Counted from the stretch's first letter, positions 1 through 7,481 are shown. The stretch: 9,459 nucleotides of DNA from an uncultured Flammeovirgaceae bacterium (GCA_946886805.1 CAMPJM010000125.1:1-9459), one strand, 5' to 3'. The notes: a model not told the origin generated them from the sequence alone. Numbers and translations: made by a program.

Positions 1-43
1 AGAATTGGTTTAATCTGTCTCATTTTATAAAAAGTTTATTCTA

Positions 44-83
44 AAAAATAGCAGGAGTAAAACTGGTCACTCCTGCTATTTTT
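44..83 (-). terminator. Rho-independent (probably bidirectional) terminator after the PepSY-like lipoprotein gene
   Basis: A perfect 15-bp inverted repeat (arms 44-58 and 69-83) with a 10-nt loop starts about 20 nt beyond the stop codon of the PepSY-like gene. The stem core is AGCAGGAGT/ACTCCTGCT. Its base is A5/T5, so transcripts in either direction end in a U-run. This suits termination of the minus-strand gene at 105-554. It could also serve a convergent plus-strand gene lying to the left of the window. The hairpin is seen directly; bidirectional use is inferred. Confidence 0.88.
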
Positions 84-104
84 GTGGAAAATTAAAAAAA
101 TAAT

Positions 105-554
105 CTAATCCCAGTATTTAACATTTTCGACAATAGCGCCATCCTCTGAGAAGATCTCGTTTTTGTCGGTTATGCCACCTTCAAGATCAACCTGATAGTA
201 GGTATTTCCATCCTTCTCTAATTTGTCTACATCGTCTACTTTTAAATCAGCATAACTCTCTTTTAATTTGTTTGCTACTGCAACAGGAAGCGCATCAACA
301 GCAATATCCTGTTTTTCCATTATAACTTTACCATCTGCGCTATAAAGAGCGGTATAATCAGCATTCCCTACCTCAAAATCAACCTCAAAATTATCCTTAT
401 GCTTTTCCCATTCCACATCAACGGCTTCGGGGTATTCTTTGGTAAAAGAATTTTTTACAACAGAAGGTACATCTTTCTCGGGTATGTCATTTCCCGGTAG
501 TAAAGAACAGCTCATCAAAGTCACAACTGCTATTGGAATTAATATAAGTTTCAT
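105..554 (-). CDS. PepSY-like (DUF2874-type) lipoprotein
   Basis: This 149-residue protein starts with a short lipoprotein signal peptide and a lipobox ending LMSC, so Cys16 would be the lipidated residue. After Cys16 come SLLPGND residues, without the acidic run linked to surface export in flavobacteria, so it probably faces the periplasm. The mature part has two tandem units of about 60 residues (roughly 24-83 and 85-149). Each has a V/LPxxV helix, a YP/YA turn, an acidic beta strand (FEVDFEVG; YYQVDLEGG) and an S-x-DG hairpin (YSADGK; FSEDGA). This matches the PepSY-like family sometimes labelled 'putative beta-lactamase-inhibitor-like', a name based on fold and not on shown activity. The leader before the ATG is A-rich (AAAAACAAAAAAC) with no Shine-Dalgarno. 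It has its own terminator at 44-83. It lies 481 bp downstream of the kinase gene on the same strand, so it is a separate unit and a plausible target of that system (inference). Confidence 0.85.
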   Translation of the reverse strand: MKLILIPIAVVTLMSCSLLPGNDIPEKDVPSVVKNSFTKEYPEAVDVEWEKHKDNFEVDFEVGNADYTALYSADGKVIMEKQDIAVDALPVAVANKLKESYADLKVDDVDKLEKDGNTYYQVDLEGGITDKNEIFSEDGAIVENVKYWD

Positions 555-833
555 TGTTTTTTGTTTTTAAATTGAAAAATAACTTTTGAACAAATATCAG
601 ACACAAAACAGGAAACAATTGGGAATAAAAAAGAGAAGAGCTTTTATTTTTATTTTTTTCGATTTTTTTCACCATTAATCTGATAGGGTGATTTATTCTG
701 AAAATTATATTTCATTTCTTCCGCCGATTTCTATTTCCTGACAGACCTTGTAGTTGACTTTAGTGCCAAGTTTTAAATCACCAGTGAGTGAGTATATGAC
801 TTTGCTAATCGTTAAAATCCTGACAGCTACTAA

Positions 834-880
834 AAACCCCTCAGCCTGTCGGCAGCTCCCCTGAAGTGGGAGCCATCTTA
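834..880. repeat. Dispersed-type palindromic intergenic repeat (CCCCTCAG...GCTCCC/GGGAGC)
   Basis: A GC-rich island in an AT-rich spacer. It has a CCCCTCAG head, an inner CTGTCGGCAG palindrome and then a hairpin with 6-bp arms GCTCCC (855-860) and GGGAGC (868-873). Its style resembles short interspersed repeats found between genes in many bacterial genomes, with a 'CCCCTCAG...CAGCTCCCC...GGGGAGC' layout. Only one copy is in this window, so repetitiveness is recalled from general experience and not shown here. Confidence 0.45.
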
Positions 881-953
881 CCAGAAATTTTGTAATATTT
901 TTGGGAGTTACTTCTCTCTAAAAAAACTTTACCTGCCACCAGTAATAATAATA

Positions 954-977
954 AAGGTCTGTGAGGACACAGACCTT
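954..977 (-). terminator. Hairpin terminator candidate after the RR-HK operon
   Basis: A perfect 10-bp stem (954-963 with 968-977, AAGGTCTGTG/CACAGACCTT) with an AGGA loop lies about 58 nt past the kinase stop codon. Read on the minus strand it is followed by TATTATTATTA, which is U-rich but not a clean U-run, so termination may be modest. The core GGTCTGTGAGGACACAGACC also has a relative at 8884-8903, so it may be a dispersed repeat that doubles as a terminator. Confidence 0.5.
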
Positions 978-1035
978 GGGTTCAGGAGTATTTTTAAGAC
1001 TAAAAATATAGCGATAAACTTAGCGGATACCACCA

Positions 1036-2298
1036 TTAAAAATGAATAGTTATAATATGCTTCTCCTGGTATGAGTATCGAATGGTAAAGCCATACAAGT
1101 CCGTGATAGCTTTTGCAATGGCTAGACCAAGACCTGTAGAATTTAAAGAGTTATCGCCCTTATGGAAGCGTTCAAATATTTTCTCACTGTCCAAGGGCTT
1201 AGGTTGACCAGAATTTTCAATTTTAAGAGAATCATTTCCGACTTCGATAGCGACTTCTCCACCTGGGTGATTATGTACTATGGCATTTTTTATCAAATTG
1301 TTTAGGAGAACTTCTGCGAGGTCAGGGTCCATTTTTACCAAGCAATGGGATTTTTCTTGAAAAGACATTTGAATACTTTTATGATTTGCAAGATCAGAAA
1401 AATCTTTCGTTGATTTTTTGACCAAATGAGCAAAATCGATTTCAGAAACCCCGGAAAATTGATTATTGCTAATTTTAGAAAGCAACAACAATGATTTATT
1501 CAAACGGGTAAGTCTTTCGAGGCTATCAATTACCCCTGAAAGAATTTGAAGTTCCTCATCATTCAAAGGATGGTTTTCGATTAAAAACTCGATCTTATTT
1601 AAACTTATAGCCAGTGGGGTCTGGAGCTCGTGCGATGCGTTCTCTATAAATTTCTTCTGGTTATTATAAGTCTGGATGTTTGCATGAAGCAATTTTTCCA
1701 CTGTTTCATTAAGAAGGTGGAACTCATTTATTTTGCTTTCAGGAATTTGAATGGGTTTGGGATCATCCAATCTAAAGGCCCTCAACCTGTCCAACATAAA
1801 ATAGAAAGGTTTCCATATTTTCTTCAAAAGCAGGTTATTCAAAACAAGAATACTTGCCAACAACCCTAAATAGAGATAAATTAAGGAAAACAGCAGATCC
1901 GCCACAAGGTCGTCTTCTTCTACCATAGAAGTTATCAAGTGCATTTCGTAATACTTGCCGTTATAACGAAATGCTGTTTTTAGCATTCTGAATGGCTCGA
2001 AGTCCTCTTCATTTTGGGTATAAATGAGTGTGTCAAGGTAAATATCCGTAAAGTCCTTTACCTGCTCAAATGTCGTCTCCTGAACCTTGTAGTAGCCATC
2101 TTCAAACTCCTTCCTTTGAAGTACAGAATCATCTTTTGAAGCTTTCTGGATTACCAACAGCTTTTGATTTTCCAAACCGTCATCCATACTATCATAAATT
2201 TCGCCGAGCATGTTAAAATAAAAAATTATAGCCCACAAAGAAAGGATTACAAATAATATAAGCGCAAACCATGAAGTGGTGTAATTAAGTAACTTCAT
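1036..2298 (-). CDS. Membrane sensor histidine kinase, partner of the OmpR-family regulator
   Basis: This 420-residue sensor kinase is expected to autophosphorylate and pass the phosphate to the regulator encoded just upstream. Transmembrane helix 1 lies at about 11-30, an extracytoplasmic domain of about 100 residues at 31-131 with no recognised sensor family, and helix 2 at about 132-157. A HAMP-like linker (about 158-210) follows. The HisKA motif is NASHELQTP with the phospho-acceptor His223. The ATPase part shows the N box (NNLIKNA, Asn334/Asn338), an atypical G1 box IENSGQP where the usual Asp is Asn, the F box IFERFHKG and the G2 box GLGLAIAKAI (389-398). An N-x-G G1 box is also known in kinases such as VanS and CusS, so activity is likely. 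The ATG overlaps the regulator's TGA (ATGA), which implies translational coupling. The protein ends shortly after the G2 box with no extra domain. The stimulus cannot be read from the sequence. Confidence 0.95.
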   Translation of the reverse strand: MKLLNYTTSWFALILFVILSLWAIIFYFNMLGEIYDSMDDGLENQKLLVIQKASKDDSVLQRKEFEDGYYKVQETTFEQVKDFTDIYLDTLIYTQNEEDFEPFRMLKTAFRYNGKYYEMHLITSMVEEDDLVADLLFSLIYLYLGLLASILVLNNLLLKKIWKPFYFMLDRLRAFRLDDPKPIQIPESKINEFHLLNETVEKLLHANIQTYNNQKKFIENASHELQTPLAISLNKIEFLIENHPLNDEELQILSGVIDSLERLTRLNKSLLLLSKISNNQFSGVSEIDFAHLVKKSTKDFSDLANHKSIQMSFQEKSHCLVKMDPDLAEVLLNNLIKNAIVHNHPGGEVAIEVGNDSLKIENSGQPKPLDSEKIFERFHKGDNSLNSTGLGLAIAKAITDLYGFTIRYSYQEKHIITIHF

Positions 2299-2972
2299 GT
2301 GGTCAAAAGTTTATATCCTATTCCATAAATAGCTTGCAGTTCGACATCCGACTGGTTGTCCTTTAATTTTTTTCTGAGGTTTTTTATCTGGGAATATATA
2401 AATTCGAAGCTATCGGCCTGATCAATCATATCACCCCATACATGCTCTGCTAAGGCCGTTTTGGTGACGAGCCTATTTTTATTTATCAGCAGATAAAGGA
2501 GAATATCAAATTCTTTTCTGTTGAGGGTCAGTTCTTCGTTATTGATAGTTACTTTCCGTTCGTCGGGGGACATGGTTAAGTTCCCAAGTGACATTTTAGT
2601 GCTTCCTTCCAGATGCCTTCTTCTATAAATTGCCCGTACCCTTGCATGCAACTCTGCCATGTGAAAGGGCTTGGGCAGATAATCATCGGCGCCAAGATTT
2701 AAGCCCTCAATCTTATCGTCAAGCGAATCCTTTGCAGAAACAATGATTACGCCATCGGTTTTATCCTGCTTTTTCAGTTCCTTCAAAATATCCAGCCCAC
2801 TACCTCCGGGAAGAGAAATATCCAAAAGAACGCAGTCATAGGAGTAAAAACAAACCTTTTTCAAGGCAGCCTCATAATCTTCTGCTACTTCTACCAAATA
2901 ATTTTCCTTTTCGAGCGATTGAACCATATTTTCCAACATATCCGGTTCATCTTCTATAATTAATATTTTCAT
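2295..2972 (-). CDS. OmpR/PhoB-family response regulator
   Basis: This 225-residue two-domain regulator has a receiver at 1-115 with all key residues: acidic pocket Glu7/Asp8, phospho-acceptor Asp51 (in LLDISLPGGSG), Ser79 in the VSA motif and Lys101 in PKPF. A short linker (RRRHLEG) leads to a winged-helix DNA-binding domain at about 127-225, with the ELTLNRKEFDIL start, the VWGD motif, the recognition-helix stretch IYSQIKNLRKKL and the closing YGIGYKL wing. Length and layout are normal for the OmpR/PhoB class. It is the first gene of the operon with the kinase at 1036-2298, joined by a 4-nt overlap. The ATG at 2972 is preceded by ATTTACTATAGCC with no Shine-Dalgarno. Copies of TAGCAAA at 2996, 3046, 3079 and 3245 upstream are possible operator sites, unproven. 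The target genes are unknown; the nearby PepSY-like lipoprotein gene is a candidate. Confidence 0.96.
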   Translation of the reverse strand: MKILIIEDEPDMLENMVQSLEKENYLVEVAEDYEAALKKVCFYSYDCVLLDISLPGGSGLDILKELKKQDKTDGVIIVSAKDSLDDKIEGLNLGADDYLPKPFHMAELHARVRAIYRRRHLEGSTKMSLGNLTMSPDERKVTINNEELTLNRKEFDILLYLLINKNRLVTKTALAEHVWGDMIDQADSFEFIYSQIKNLRKKLKDNQSDVELQAIYGIGYKLLTT

Positions 2973-3045
2973 GGCTATAGTAAATCAGGTAAAATTAGCA
3001 AACCAAATCTGGAAAGAGGCTGGAAAATCTTAAAAAAAAATCATA

Positions 3046-3252
3046 TAGCAAATAATGACTGTCTATTTTTATACCTATTAGCAAATAGATGGTCTCCAAG
3101 ATCCTTCCTATCGTCAGGATGACAAAAGGGACAGCAACAGTTTCTATTATCATCCGCCAGTTGCGGAAGGATCTTGGTAATCACAGAAAGCTATCAAAAA
3201 CCTATTAATGATACAAACCATAGGTAATATTACGGGCAGTCATTTAGCAAAT
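3046..3252. mobile_element. MITE-like inverted-repeat element with 8-bp flanking direct repeats
   Basis: A 191-bp non-coding segment (3054-3244) begins AATGACTG and ends CAGTCATT. These ends are a perfect 8-bp inverted repeat that extends to 24 positions with 17 Watson-Crick pairs (3054-3077 with 3221-3244). Directly outside, with no gap, the 8-mer TAGCAAAT stands on both sides (3046-3053 and 3245-3252), as expected for a target-site duplication. Inside is a second, perfect 13-bp inverted repeat (3096-3108/3165-3177). No transposase is encoded, so it would be moved in trans. The caveat is that TAGCAAAT also occurs once inside (3079-3086), so the flanks might instead be repeated operator sites. 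Confidence 0.45.
3096..3177. repeat. Inverted repeat CCAAGATCCTTCC...GGAAGGATCTTGG
   Basis: Perfect 13-bp arms (3096-3108 and 3165-3177) enclose 56 bases. The inner flanks are partly symmetric too: AGGATGACA after the left arm is mirrored by TATCATCCGCC before the right arm, so the unit reads as two head-to-head copies of GATCCTTCC-N8-GGATGA. This resembles the common 'GATCCTTC...CAGGATGAC' interspersed repeat of bacterial spacers (recalled, not searched). It could form a long cruciform or RNA stem. Confidence 0.65.
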
Positions 3253-3310
3253 TTGACGACGCTATTGATTAGCCAGTTCATTCTTTCGGAAAAGACGCTT
3301 GCAAAAATAT

Positions 3311-6300
3311 CTATCCTAATACCTCTTTCTCCTTATTTGCGTACTCCGATGGAGTTTTTCCAAATTTTTTCTTGAACATTTGGCTAAAATACCGTCGATC
3401 AGAAAATCCTACTTTATAACACACTTCGGTTACCGAAAAGTTATATTTATCTAATAGCTGTGAAGCCCTTTTTAATCTGAAATCTCTGATAAACTCCACA
3501 AGGGAAAGTCCGGTAAGTGATTTGATTTTTTTGTACACCACCGAATGACTAATGCCAATCTCTTTCGCAATGAACTCAGCTTTAAGCTCATCATTGTCAA
3601 GATTTTCTTCGATAATCCTGGTTAAATCAATCAGGAATTTCTGATCGGGAGAGGTAATCGGCAGGTCATGAGGTTCAGACAAGCTCTCTACTTGAAATTT
3701 TTCCCTTAGCACTTTCCGTACTTTCAGAAGGTTGATTATACGCGCTTTTAAAAGTGCTTCACTGAAAGGCTTTGTAATATAGTCATCGGCGCCCGTCTGC
3801 AAACCTTCCTTTTTATAAATAAGAGAAGTTCTTGCGGTGAGAAGAACTATGGGAATGTGGCTTGTCCTAACATCGTTTTTAAGTTTTTTGGTCAAAGAAA
3901 TTCCGTCCATCTCCGGCATCATCACATCGCTTATAATCAAATCAGGAATATTGTTGATAGCAATTTCCAGCGCCTCTCTCCCATTTGAAGCCTCCAGGAT
4001 CTTTGGAAATAATGGTTCCAAAAACTGTTTTAAATAATTTCTGATGCTTTCATTATCTTCCACTAATAAAATAGCAACATCCTGAAATTCTTTTACAATT
4101 GCTTGGTCATGTGCCCTATTCTCGATGTCAAGTGTATAATTCTCAATGTTTTCGCTGTCTTTAAAAACCTCTATTTTCTGACAAGACGATAGATGAGAAT
4201 CACCTGATGGCAATTTAACATGGAACTTACTGCCTTTATTTATTTCGCTTTCTACCAAAATTTCCCCGGAATGAAGCTTTACGATATTTCTGGCAATCGA
4301 TAGACCAATGCCAAACCCGTCCTTCTTTAGCTGATAATTATTATTGCTTTGATAAAATCTTTTGAAAATTTTGTTGATTTTCCTTTCTGGTATGCCTTTC
4401 CCCGTGTCCTCAACCGTCAGGATCACATTTTGGTCTTTTACAGCAACTTTCACCTTTACGGTTCCGCCAGCATCAGAATATTTAAATGCATTTGACAGTA
4501 AATTATAGACGACTTTTTCCATTTGGTCCCTGTCAAACCAAAGTTCGATATTATCTTTTTCGGCTTCAAATACATATCGGATATTCAAGCTAGCCGCATG
4601 GCTGGTAAAGGAAAGGTATATCTCTTCCACAAAACGCACAAAATTACCTTTAGCGGTTTTTAATTTTATTCCTTCCGACTCCAGCCTTCTGAAATCTAAA
4701 AGCTCATTCACCAATTGCAACAAATGAGTACTATTTTTGCGGATTTCCTGGATTGAATCTAACCTTTTAACAGGTATGTCTTCTGCAATCCGGTTAATGG
4801 ATCCCAAAATAAGGGTTACAGGTGTTCGGATTTCATGCGATACATTGGTAAAAAACCTCAGTTTCAACTTGTTTAACTCTCTCTCTTTTTCTCGCGTTAC
4901 CTTCTCCAATTTTAGATTATTCTTCAAATCTTCCCATTGAATTGTATAGCGATAAAACAGATAAAGCAGAAAAACAAAAAATGCAATATAAATTAAATAA
5001 GCCCACCACATCTTCCACAAAGGTTTATGAACCAATATGTTCAATGCCTTATAGCTGTTGTCCCAATTTCCCCCTGGGTTTTTTGCCTTTACTTTCAGCA
5101 TATAGCTCCCGGGCGCAAGGTTGGTAAAAGTGGCAGATTGCTGCGTGCCAATTTCCCGCCAGCTTTCGTCCAAATTTTCCAGTTTTATTGCATACTCGAA
5201 GTTGCTGATTGGAAAGTTCAGTGCCGAAAACTCAAAGGTGATGACAGAATGATCGTGTTCTAATTCAATATCGTCTTCATAGAGGATATTTTGGTCTAAA
5301 ATTTCCTCTTCCCCTATTTTTACTTCTTTATTAAATAGTTTAAAGCCGGTAAATTTAATTTCAGGTTTTGTAAAATCACTTTTTATACTTTTGGAATTAA
5401 AGGACACTACTCCTTCATTATTACCAAAATATAAAAAAGGCCCTTCTTTGTAAACAGAATTGATGTGATATTCCCCATCCAGTTGTGCATAGAGTTGGAA
5501 TTTACCAGTAGCACTATTAAACTTGGTTATCCCATTTTTTGTACTTAGCCAAATATTGCCTTCCTCGTCTTCTGTAATTGCCGTGATCGTCTTTTCGACG
5601 AGACCATCTGCCTTATCAAACTTTTTAACTTTTTCGTTTCCTAAATCAATTCTACATAAGCCGTTGTCCCAGGTTCCGACCCATAAATAATTGTGCGAGT
5701 CTTTATAAATGCTTATAATATTATTGCTGTTGATAATATTATCCTTGTCGGCTAAAGCAGGGAAAGGGGCAAATTCACCCGTGGAAGGATCGAAAAGATG
5801 AAGGCCGCCGCCAAAAGTCCCTACCCATATTTTATTATCGCTCGCTTGTGCAAGGCAGGTAACGTTGTCGCTACGTAGTGTTGCCGGATTATTTTCATCC
5901 CTTTTGAAGACCGAAAATTGATCAGTCTTTCTGTCATAATAACACAGCCCCCCTCCCCATGTGGCCACCCAAAAGTTTCCGTTTTCCTCTTCAATAACAT
6001 CTCTCACATCATTATAGCTAAGTGAGTTGAAGGTGTTTAGTTCATGTTTGAAATGCTGACTTATTTTTTTCTCAGTGTCTAAAATTATAAGACCGCTGGC
6101 AAAGGTGCCGATAAAATACCCGCCATTCCTCCGCTTTTTTATTAGCTGTATATAGTCTCCGCCCAACTGCTCCTTATTAAAATTGAAGGTTTCGGAAGAT
6201 TTAAGATCGTGAATATTTAGCCCAAAGCCATCGGTCCCAAACCATAACTCATCCTCCTCTTTATAAATTGAAAGCACGGGTGAGGGGTTTTCTCCCTGAA

Positions 6301-7393
6301 AATCGCTGTAAAAGTATTGGACTGCAGGTTCCTGGCGCTCTATAATATTGATCCCGTTCCATGCGGTTCCGATCCAAAGATTGGTCTCATTGTCTTCAAA
6401 AATAGAATAAATTGCATTGCTGGATAAGGAGCTTTGAACATTGTTGTTTTTAACATATTGTGTGACATCCGCAGAAGTTTCATACTTACTGATTTTCAAA
6501 AGACCATCCCCATCAGTTCCAATCCAAAGGTTTTGGTTACTGCCCTTATAAATTGCTCTTACTATAGAAATATTTTTTAATGCAGCTTTATTTTCGAAAA
6601 ATGGTTTAAAAATTTTGCTTTTTATATTGTATGAGAGCAGACCTTCGCCAGAAGTACCTACCAATAGCTCGTCTCTGTTCAAAGAATTGACCACATTGAT
6701 ATATCGGGGGTAAAGCCCTTGCAAGTGTTTAATAACAGGAGTAAAATGTTGACCTTTTTTATTTACCTTATTTAAACCGCCGCCAAATGTTCCTAGCCAT
6801 AAATTTCCATTTTCGTCCTCGAAAATAGATTTTACACTGTTGTAGCTGATTTCCTTTGAGTTTTCTTTTTTACTGTAATAGCTGGTAAAAGAACTGTCAT
6901 CTTCTACAAATCGGTTAAGCCCCTTTTCGGTACCTATCCAAATTTGGTGAGACGAATCTTCATAAATGGTATTTATTTCATCCGAACTTATTGAACTATC
7001 GTCACCAGGTCTATGGACAAAATTATAAAACTCTTCTGTGTTATTATTAAATAGGTTTAACCCTCCTATTGTTGCCACCCACATTCTTTGTTTGGAATCT
7101 ACGAAAATTGCAGACACATCGTCGGCTGTAAGACCACCGTTTTCCTGATTAAAAATTTTGAATGTATTACCGTCGTACCTGCTTAACCCGCTTTTTGTCC
7201 CTATCCAAACGAAGCCGTCTTTGCCTTGCGTAATACTTGTAACAGAGCCACTGGAAAGGTCTTTCGATTTATTCATCTTGATAAAGACTTGCTGGGTTTG
7301 CGAAAAAGCATCCCCACAAACCGTTAAAACAGCAGCCAAAATAAAATAAGCAAAACAATTAAAAGGCTTTATATTTTTTCTCAAAACAAGCAT
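3311..7393 (-). CDS. Hybrid two-component system regulator (HTCS): sensor propeller, kinase, receiver and AraC-type activator in one chain
   Basis: HTCS proteins sense an oligosaccharide or similar ligand in the periplasm and switch on nearby uptake and degradation genes. Using the ATG at 7393 (1360 residues) the order is: signal peptide or N-terminal anchor (about 1-32); fourteen W-[IVL]-G-T-x-x-GL propeller units (first at 63-66, last, degenerate, at 655-658), which fits two seven-bladed propellers; Y_Y_Y domain (about 720-790); membrane helix (about 796-816); coiled linker; HisKA with NVSHEIRTP and His853; ATPase with N box NLLSNA (Asn964/Asn968), G1 DTGKG (996-1000), F box and G2 GFGIGL (1026-1031); receiver with Glu1112/Asp1113, acceptor Asp1156 in DVMMPEMDG, Thr1186 and Lys1208; and an AraC-type double HTH (about 1255-1355) ending RRYFSQMFKKKFGKTPSEYA. 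All catalytic residues are present. A TTG seven codons upstream (7414) could also start the frame, but the ATG gives a cleaner signal peptide. It lies 156 bp downstream of the lipoprotein gene, behind a terminator, so it probably has its own promoter. The ligand is unknown. Confidence 0.96.
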   Translation of the reverse strand: MLVLRKNIKPFNCFAYFILAAVLTVCGDAFSQTQQVFIKMNKSKDLSSGSVTSITQGKDGFVWIGTKSGLSRYDGNTFKIFNQENGGLTADDVSAIFVDSKQRMWVATIGGLNLFNNNTEEFYNFVHRPGDDSSISSDEINTIYEDSSHQIWIGTEKGLNRFVEDDSSFTSYYSKKENSKEISYNSVKSIFEDENGNLWLGTFGGGLNKVNKKGQHFTPVIKHLQGLYPRYINVVNSLNRDELLVGTSGEGLLSYNIKSKIFKPFFENKAALKNISIVRAIYKGSNQNLWIGTDGDGLLKISKYETSADVTQYVKNNNVQSSLSSNAIYSIFEDNETNLWIGTAWNGINIIERQEPAVQYFYSDFQGENPSPVLSIYKEEDELWFGTDGFGLNIHDLKSSETFNFNKEQLGGDYIQLIKKRRNGGYFIGTFASGLIILDTEKKISQHFKHELNTFNSLSYNDVRDVIEEENGNFWVATWGGGLCYYDRKTDQFSVFKRDENNPATLRSDNVTCLAQASDNKIWVGTFGGGLHLFDPSTGEFAPFPALADKDNIINSNNIISIYKDSHNYLWVGTWDNGLCRIDLGNEKVKKFDKADGLVEKTITAITEDEEGNIWLSTKNGITKFNSATGKFQLYAQLDGEYHINSVYKEGPFLYFGNNEGVVSFNSKSIKSDFTKPEIKFTGFKLFNKEVKIGEEEILDQNILYEDDIELEHDHSVITFEFSALNFPISNFEYAIKLENLDESWREIGTQQSATFTNLAPGSYMLKVKAKNPGGNWDNSYKALNILVHKPLWKMWWAYLIYIAFFVFLLYLFYRYTIQWEDLKNNLKLEKVTREKERELNKLKLRFFTNVSHEIRTPVTLILGSINRIAEDIPVKRLDSIQEIRKNSTHLLQLVNELLDFRRLESEGIKLKTAKGNFVRFVEEIYLSFTSHAASLNIRYVFEAEKDNIELWFDRDQMEKVVYNLLSNAFKYSDAGGTVKVKVAVKDQNVILTVEDTGKGIPERKINKIFKRFYQSNNNYQLKKDGFGIGLSIARNIVKLHSGEILVESEINKGSKFHVKLPSGDSHLSSCQKIEVFKDSENIENYTLDIENRAHDQAIVKEFQDVAILLVEDNESIRNYLKQFLEPLFPKILEASNGREALEIAINNIPDLIISDVMMPEMDGISLTKKLKNDVRTSHIPIVLLTARTSLIYKKEGLQTGADDYITKPFSEALLKARIINLLKVRKVLREKFQVESLSEPHDLPITSPDQKFLIDLTRIIEENLDNDELKAEFIAKEIGISHSVVYKKIKSLTGLSLVEFIRDFRLKRASQLLDKYNFSVTEVCYKVGFSDRRYFSQMFKKKFGKTPSEYANKEKEVLG

Positions 7394-7481
7394 CGTAATA
7401 AATAGAAATGACAAAGTAGCTATTCCTTTAATATAAAGAGATTCCTCAATAAATAAAATTAAAATTTGATTCGATGGAAAA

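Larger units (their letters stand above)
555..1035. other. Intergenic region between the PepSY-like gene and the histidine kinase gene
   Basis: I see no convincing gene in these 481 bases. The part next to the PepSY-like gene (555-675) is very AT-rich, includes T-runs around 641-669, and should contain that gene's promoter, though no clear match to the Bacteroidota TTTG...TAnnTTTG pattern is present. The middle holds a dispersed-type palindromic repeat (834-880). The end near the kinase gene holds a 10-bp hairpin (954-977) placed as a terminator. The 9-mer TCCTGACAG occurs twice (near 735 and 816). Confidence 0.7.
2973..3310. other. Intergenic region between the HTCS gene and the response regulator gene
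   Basis: No gene is visible in these 338 bases. The region must contain the promoter of the RR-HK operon, but I find no exact TAnnTTTG box. It is dominated by an inverted-repeat element (3054-3244) with flanking 8-mers. No typical terminator follows the HTCS stop codon, so read-through toward the response regulator, or termination in the inverted repeats, are both possible. Confidence 0.7.

Noticed and set aside
105..554. Beta-lactamase-inhibitor function for the PepSY-like lipoprotein
   Set aside because: The database label reflects fold similarity; nothing in the sequence or the neighbourhood shows a beta-lactamase target.
574..607. Possible promoter of the PepSY-like gene (TATTTTTC with an upstream TTTG on the minus strand)
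   Set aside because: One mismatch to TAnnTTTG and a 22-nt spacing in very AT-rich DNA give no more support than chance.
487..675. Minus-strand open frame of 62 codons overlapping the start of the PepSY-like gene
   Set aside because: It overlaps the signal-peptide part of a well-supported gene in another frame and otherwise lies in T-rich spacer; the product is asparagine/lysine-rich as expected from AT-rich noise.
1207..1227. Atypical G1 box (NSG in place of DxG) in the sensor kinase, as a sign of a dead kinase
   Set aside because: Known active kinases such as VanS and CusS have an N-x-G form here, and the His, N, F and G2 boxes are intact, so the change is a family variant.
4942..5263. Plus-strand open frames opposite the HTCS membrane and Y_Y_Y segment
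   Set aside because: They are antisense to a strongly supported coding region with intact domains; no protein-like features are seen in them. The other plus-strand frames opposite the kinase, HTCS and lipoprotein genes are rejected for the same reason.
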